Below are positions 6,290 through 9,088 of a stretch of DNA of 9,088 nucleotides, one piece after another. The notes under the pieces were generated by a model that was not told the DNA's origin, did not search any database, and saw only the letters and a list, made by a program, of their open reading frames with translations. The stretch is from assembly GCA_017475415.1 (NCBI GenBank), contig JAFVFM010000330.1, positions 1 through 9,088 on the forward strand, read 5' to 3'. Made by a program: the position numbers and the translations under genes. How positions within the stretch are numbered: the stretch's first letter is position 1; each line of letters opens with the position of its first letter. This DNA is from Solobacterium sp. (GTDB lineage: Bacteria > Bacillota_I > Bacilli_A > Erysipelotrichales > Erysipelotrichaceae).

Positions 6290-7759
6290 ATGCAAGAAAA
6301 AAAGGGAAAGGGAATCGCTTTAACTTGTATTAGGTTGATAGGTATTTATTTCTTATCATCTATATTTGCTGCAGGTGTAATGTTGGTATTTAGTCAATTT
6401 GAACCGATTTTTCTTGCTTTTATTATGGTTTTACAATGTTTAATTGTGTGGCTTTGGATCTATTTCCGTAAACATAAATTTTCTTCTTATGCTTATGAAA
6501 TAAGTGTATTCTTATTTATTTTTAATAGTTTAATTACCACAATCATTTTATTCTTGGCAAAAGGCTTACCAAATCATCCACATTTTATTGTCCATCCTAT
6601 ATTCTATTTATTCTTGCCGGAATTTATCTTATTTATGCTTGCAGGAAAAGCGATGTATATCTTTCTTTTGGGTATAGGAGTCTTACTATTGGGCGTTGTT
6701 TTATTGTTTGCGCAGATAAATAAGAAAAAAATATGGCCGAATTTACTTGTTGCATTAGTGACATTTAGCTTATGTTTTTATGCCTATATACAAAGTGATG
6801 AAAAGAAATATGGTGGCCATGGCTTTGCCTATATGAATGGTTATTCAAGTACAGATTTTAGTGGCTATCATGTTTATGATGGGGAAAAATTAATGGAAAT
6901 AGAAGGTGAGCCACCATTCATGATTGAAAAAGAAGAAGATATGCCTATCTTAGATGGAGCAGAAGCTTGTTATCCTTTATATAGTGCTGTAGCGAAAGCC
7001 TTATATAAAGATATTGCGCATATTGAATCGAAAGCACATGAAGAAGATCCTTATCAAAATGGGAAAATCGTGCATTTCTATAATTCCGTTGTTGGCTACT
7101 ATGATTTGATTCATGGTGATACAGATATGATGTTTGGTGCAAGTCCTTCGCAGGCACAGGAATTATATGCGAAAGAGGTAAATAAGAATATTGTTCGTAC
7201 GCCAATAGGAAGAGAAGCTTTTGTCTTCTTTGTAGAAGAAGATAATCCAATAGATGGTTTAAGTAGTGATGAATTACGTGCTATTTATCATGGCGATATT
7301 ACCAATTGGAAAGAGTTAGGTGGCAAGGATGAAGAAATATTGGCCTTTCAAAGGCCAGAAGATTCTGGTTCACAAGTTGTCATGAAACATTTCATGCAAG
7401 ATATATCCTTAAAGGAACCTCTTTCTTATGAAAAAGTAGATGCGATGGTAGGCGTAATTAAAGAAGTGAAACAATATCATAATGAAGCTGGTGCTTTGGG
7501 CTATAGTTTTCATTATTTCCTTACAGGTCTTCAACAAGAAAAGAATGTAAAAATATTAAAGGTAGATGGTGTATATCCTAGTGTAGAAACGATTGCGGAT
7601 GGATCATATCCTATTTGTATTCCCTTAATCTGTGCTACAGTAGAAGGCAATCCTAATCCTTATGTGAATCAAGTATTGGAATTCTTATTATCTAAACAAG
7701 GCCAAGACTTGATACAAAAAGTAGGATATGGGCCATTAGAGGTAAAAGATGGAAATTAG
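6290..7759 (+). CDS. Polytopic membrane protein with C-terminal PstS-like solute-binding domain
   Basis: 489 residues. The N-terminal third holds hydrophobic segments at about 9-34, 38-59, 69-90, 103-118, 122-141 and 149-167. The positive clusters RKHK (60-63) and NKKK (144-147) should face the cytoplasm, so the C-terminal domain is expected outside; this implies an odd number of crossings, with segments 4 and 5 not both crossing fully. Residues about 215-489 form a PBP-like (PstS-type) domain: LDGAEACYPLYSAVAKALY, FGASPSQAQELYAKE (283-296), TPIGREAFVFFV (304-315), IYHGDITNWKELGG (332-345), FQRPEDSGSQ (353-362) and GALGYSFHYF (401-410). PstS proteins bind phosphate, but the ligand here is not proven. 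No lipobox and no ABC permease or ATPase is seen nearby, so it may be a sensor or accessory rather than a transporter part. It starts 8 nt after darA with a weak AGGA site and overlaps the next gene by 11 nt. Confidence 0.85.
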   Translation: MQEKKGKGIALTCIRLIGIYFLSSIFAAGVMLVFSQFEPIFLAFIMVLQCLIVWLWIYFRKHKFSSYAYEISVFLFIFNSLITTIILFLAKGLPNHPHFIVHPIFYLFLPEFILFMLAGKAMYIFLLGIGVLLLGVVLLFAQINKKKIWPNLLVALVTFSLCFYAYIQSDEKKYGGHGFAYMNGYSSTDFSGYHVYDGEKLMEIEGEPPFMIEKEEDMPILDGAEACYPLYSAVAKALYKDIAHIESKAHEEDPYQNGKIVHFYNSVVGYYDLIHGDTDMMFGASPSQAQELYAKEVNKNIVRTPIGREAFVFFVEEDNPIDGLSSDELRAIYHGDITNWKELGGKDEEILAFQRPEDSGSQVVMKHFMQDISLKEPLSYEKVDAMVGVIKEVKQYHNEAGALGYSFHYFLTGLQQEKNVKILKVDGVYPSVETIADGSYPICIPLICATVEGNPNPYVNQVLEFLLSKQGQDLIQKVGYGPLEVKDGN

Positions 7760-8270
7760 AAAAACAAAGATAGAGGAAATAGATAGAGTGATGGAAATCA
7801 TTCTTCATGCTAAAGAGGCAATGAAGGCAATGCATATTCCTCAATGGCAAAGTCCTGATTATCCTAAGAAAGAAGATATTGAAGAAGATATAAAACAAGG
7901 TGCCTCTTATGTAGTAGAAGATGAGGGTGAGCTTGTTGCGACGATGTGCTTATATTATCGAAATGATCCAGCAATAGATCATTATGACTATATAGAAGAG
8001 GGTAAATGGTTAAAAGAAGAAGGAAATTATGTAGTCTTACATCGTTGTGCGGTGGAAGATGAATATAAAGGTAAAGGCTATAGCCAAAGATTATTCGCCT
8101 TTGGAGAAGCTTATGCAAGAAGCTTAGGGTGCAATGATTATCGTATTGATACACATGAAAAAAATGGCCCTATGTTAAAGGCGATAGAAAAATATGGCTT
8201 TAGGCCTTGTGGGATAGTCTATATGTATGACAAGACAAAAAGAATAGCCTTTCAAAAGCTATTGGCTTAA
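7749..8270 (+). CDS. GNAT family N-acetyltransferase
   Basis: 173-residue cytoplasmic acyltransferase using acetyl-CoA; the substrate cannot be told from the sequence. Motif A is LHRCAVEDEYKGKGYSQRL (97-115), in which YKGKGYS is the pyrophosphate-binding Q/RxxGxG/A loop. The following helix is AFGEAYARSLG, and motif B is NDYRIDTHEKNGPMLKAIEKYGF, with Asn139 in the usual CoA-contact position and the KYGF turn. The N-terminal helix region (MEIRKTKIEEIDRVMEII) is also standard. The start at 7749 overlaps the end of the membrane protein gene by 11 nt and is preceded by AGAGG at 7738-7742, six bases upstream. The last codons overlap the convergent CCA-adding enzyme gene by 12 bp and contain half of a shared hairpin. 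It is the last gene of the + strand run. Confidence 0.9.
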   Translation: MEIRKTKIEEIDRVMEIILHAKEAMKAMHIPQWQSPDYPKKEDIEEDIKQGASYVVEDEGELVATMCLYYRNDPAIDHYDYIEEGKWLKEEGNYVVLHRCAVEDEYKGKGYSQRLFAFGEAYARSLGCNDYRIDTHEKNGPMLKAIEKYGFRPCGIVYMYDKTKRIAFQKLLA

Positions 8271-8279
8271 AAAGGCTAT
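8244..8279. terminator. Coding-embedded hairpin, likely shared bidirectional terminator
   Basis: ATAGCCTTT (8244-8252) and AAAGGCTAT (8271-8279) form a perfect 9-bp stem. Inside it AAGC (8256-8259) and GCTT (8265-8268) pair as well, leaving a TATTG loop and a small internal bulge. On the - strand the stem is followed at once by a U-rich run (TCTTTTTG as read), fitting a terminator for the CCA gene inside the GNAT codons. On the + strand a T-rich stretch begins about ten bases downstream, so termination of the operon there is weaker. Confidence 0.6.
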
Positions 8280-9088
8280 CAATTTATCTTTTTTATTTTC
8301 TATTTTTTCTTCAATTACTGCTTCAAGGGCTTTATTTAATTGTAGAGAAATATCTTTTCCTTTATAGCCTAAGGCAATTACATCTTGGCCATTAATGGCT
8401 AAAGAAGATAAGTTATAACATTCATTATTTTCTTCAATCTCTTTTTTGAAAGATTCTATTTTTTTCTCATTTAAGGAAGCGTCTTTTGCGAAGCGATATA
8501 GTAAATAATCCTCTATAGCTTCTTCATATTCTCTAAGCAGCTTCTTAAGGGATATTTTTGAATCTATACTTTCTTCTTTTCCTTTTATACAAGAAAGGAT
8601 GATTTTTTGTGAGCGATTAGTAAAGGTTAATGTTTTTAAAAGATGCGAAGCATTAGGTAGCTGTTCAAATAATAAGGCTGCACGGGATAAGTAGGTTCCT
8701 TTTTGATTAAGAGCAGTGATTAAGTTTTTATTTGTGGTAAAGGAATCGTCTAATAAGAAGCGGAATATTTCTTCATATTCTTCAATAAGATTTCCACAAG
8801 GGAATGCAAGTAAGGAAATCAGTTCGCTATGTATTCTTTCTTTGGAAATATATTGTAATAAATCTTTTTGAGCGAAGATGGCAGCTTTGGTTTCTTTTTC
8901 AATTTGGAAATTGAGTTGAGCAGAAAAGCGTAGAGCTCTAAGTATTCTTAATGCATCTTCATCAAAGCGTTCACTTGCTTTACCAATACAACGTATTCTC
9001 TTTTCTTCTAGATCTTTTCTTCCTTCATAGAAGTCTAATAATCCTTCCTCTTCGTTATAACAAAGCGCATTAATGGTAAAGTCTCTGC
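8259..9088 (-). CDS. cca: CCA-adding tRNA nucleotidyltransferase, 5' end outside window
   Basis: Adds or repairs the 3' CCA end of tRNAs using CTP and ATP without a nucleic-acid template. The frame is open from the right edge; 275 C-terminal residues are visible, roughly two thirds of a class II bacterial enzyme. The nucleotidyl-transfer head with its GxGxR and DxD motifs lies outside. The visible part begins RDFTINALCYNEEEG (motif C). It continues with ERFDEDALRILRALRF (residues 39-54 of the visible part), whose EDxxR element recognises CTP and ATP by amino-acid templating, and KERIHSELISLL (82-93), then the helical body and tail. The near-C-terminal LAINGQDVIALGYKGKDI is the conserved closing motif of this family. 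The presence of EDxxR and the C-terminal tail argues for CCA addition over poly(A) polymerase. It converges with and overlaps the GNAT gene by 12 bp. Confidence 0.93.
   Translation of the reverse strand, partial: RDFTINALCYNEEEGLLDFYEGRKDLEEKRIRCIGKASERFDEDALRILRALRFSAQLNFQIEKETKAAIFAQKDLLQYISKERIHSELISLLAFPCGNLIEEYEEIFRFLLDDSFTTNKNLITALNQKGTYLSRAALLFEQLPNASHLLKTLTFTNRSQKIILSCIKGKEESIDSKISLKKLLREYEEAIEDYLLYRFAKDASLNEKKIESFKKEIEENNECYNLSSLAINGQDVIALGYKGKDISLQLNKALEAVIEEKIENKKDKLIAFLSQ

Noticed and set aside
1..9088. Mycoplasma-type code, CRISPR arrays, insertion sequences or tRNA genes
   Set aside because: TGG encodes Trp and TGA is used as a stop. No spaced repeat array, terminal inverted repeats with a transposase, or tRNA cloverleaf was seen on either strand by eye; a tRNAscan or Infernal run would be the decisive check for RNAs.

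Overview
The window is AT-rich (roughly one third G+C) and uses the standard bacterial code: TGG is the tryptophan codon and TGA is used as a stop, at the end of folD. DUF951, the PII-like cyclic-di-AMP receptor DarA, strong AGGAGG ribosome binding sites and a CcpA-type cre site all point to a low-G+C Bacillota. The overall flavour suggests Erysipelotrichia or a near relative, but that is inference. The content is mostly conserved housekeeping. There is no mobile element, CRISPR array, rRNA or tRNA that I can see.

Region 1 (2-1942). The 3' part of a heavy-metal P1B-type ATPase (Zn/Cd/Pb export type) runs in from the left edge on the + strand and ends at a GNRA-loop terminator. A second terminator immediately follows for the convergent gene on the - strand.

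Region 2 (1951-3325). On the - strand lies a secreted peptidoglycan-hydrolase-like protein: signal peptide, two Ig-like segments, a highly charged helical stalk and a C-terminal CHAP domain. Its upstream region, shared with the divergent dtd gene, holds a perfect match to the CcpA cre consensus over a candidate -35 box, a 12-nt-period direct repeat, and a promoter placed so close to dtd that the dtd mRNA may be leaderless.

Region 3 (3326-8270). Seven tightly packed + strand genes look like one operon: dtd (D-aminoacyl-tRNA deacylase), folD (one-carbon/folate metabolism), a DUF951 zinc-ribbon-like small protein, ychF (ribosome-associated ATPase), darA (c-di-AMP receptor), a polytopic membrane protein with a PstS-like solute-binding domain, and a GNAT acetyltransferase. 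Gaps run from 1 to 31 nt, with 4-nt and 11-nt overlaps at two junctions.

Region 4 (8259-9088). A CCA-adding tRNA nucleotidyltransferase on the - strand enters from the right edge without its N-terminus. It overlaps the GNAT gene tail-to-tail by 12 bp. A hairpin in the overlap appears to act as a shared terminator buried in coding sequence.

The least ordinary items are the membrane-fused PstS-like protein next to DarA, the apparent leaderless dtd start, the cre-covered CHAP promoter, and the coding-embedded terminator at the GNAT/CCA junction. I do not see strong evidence for a wholly new multi-gene system.
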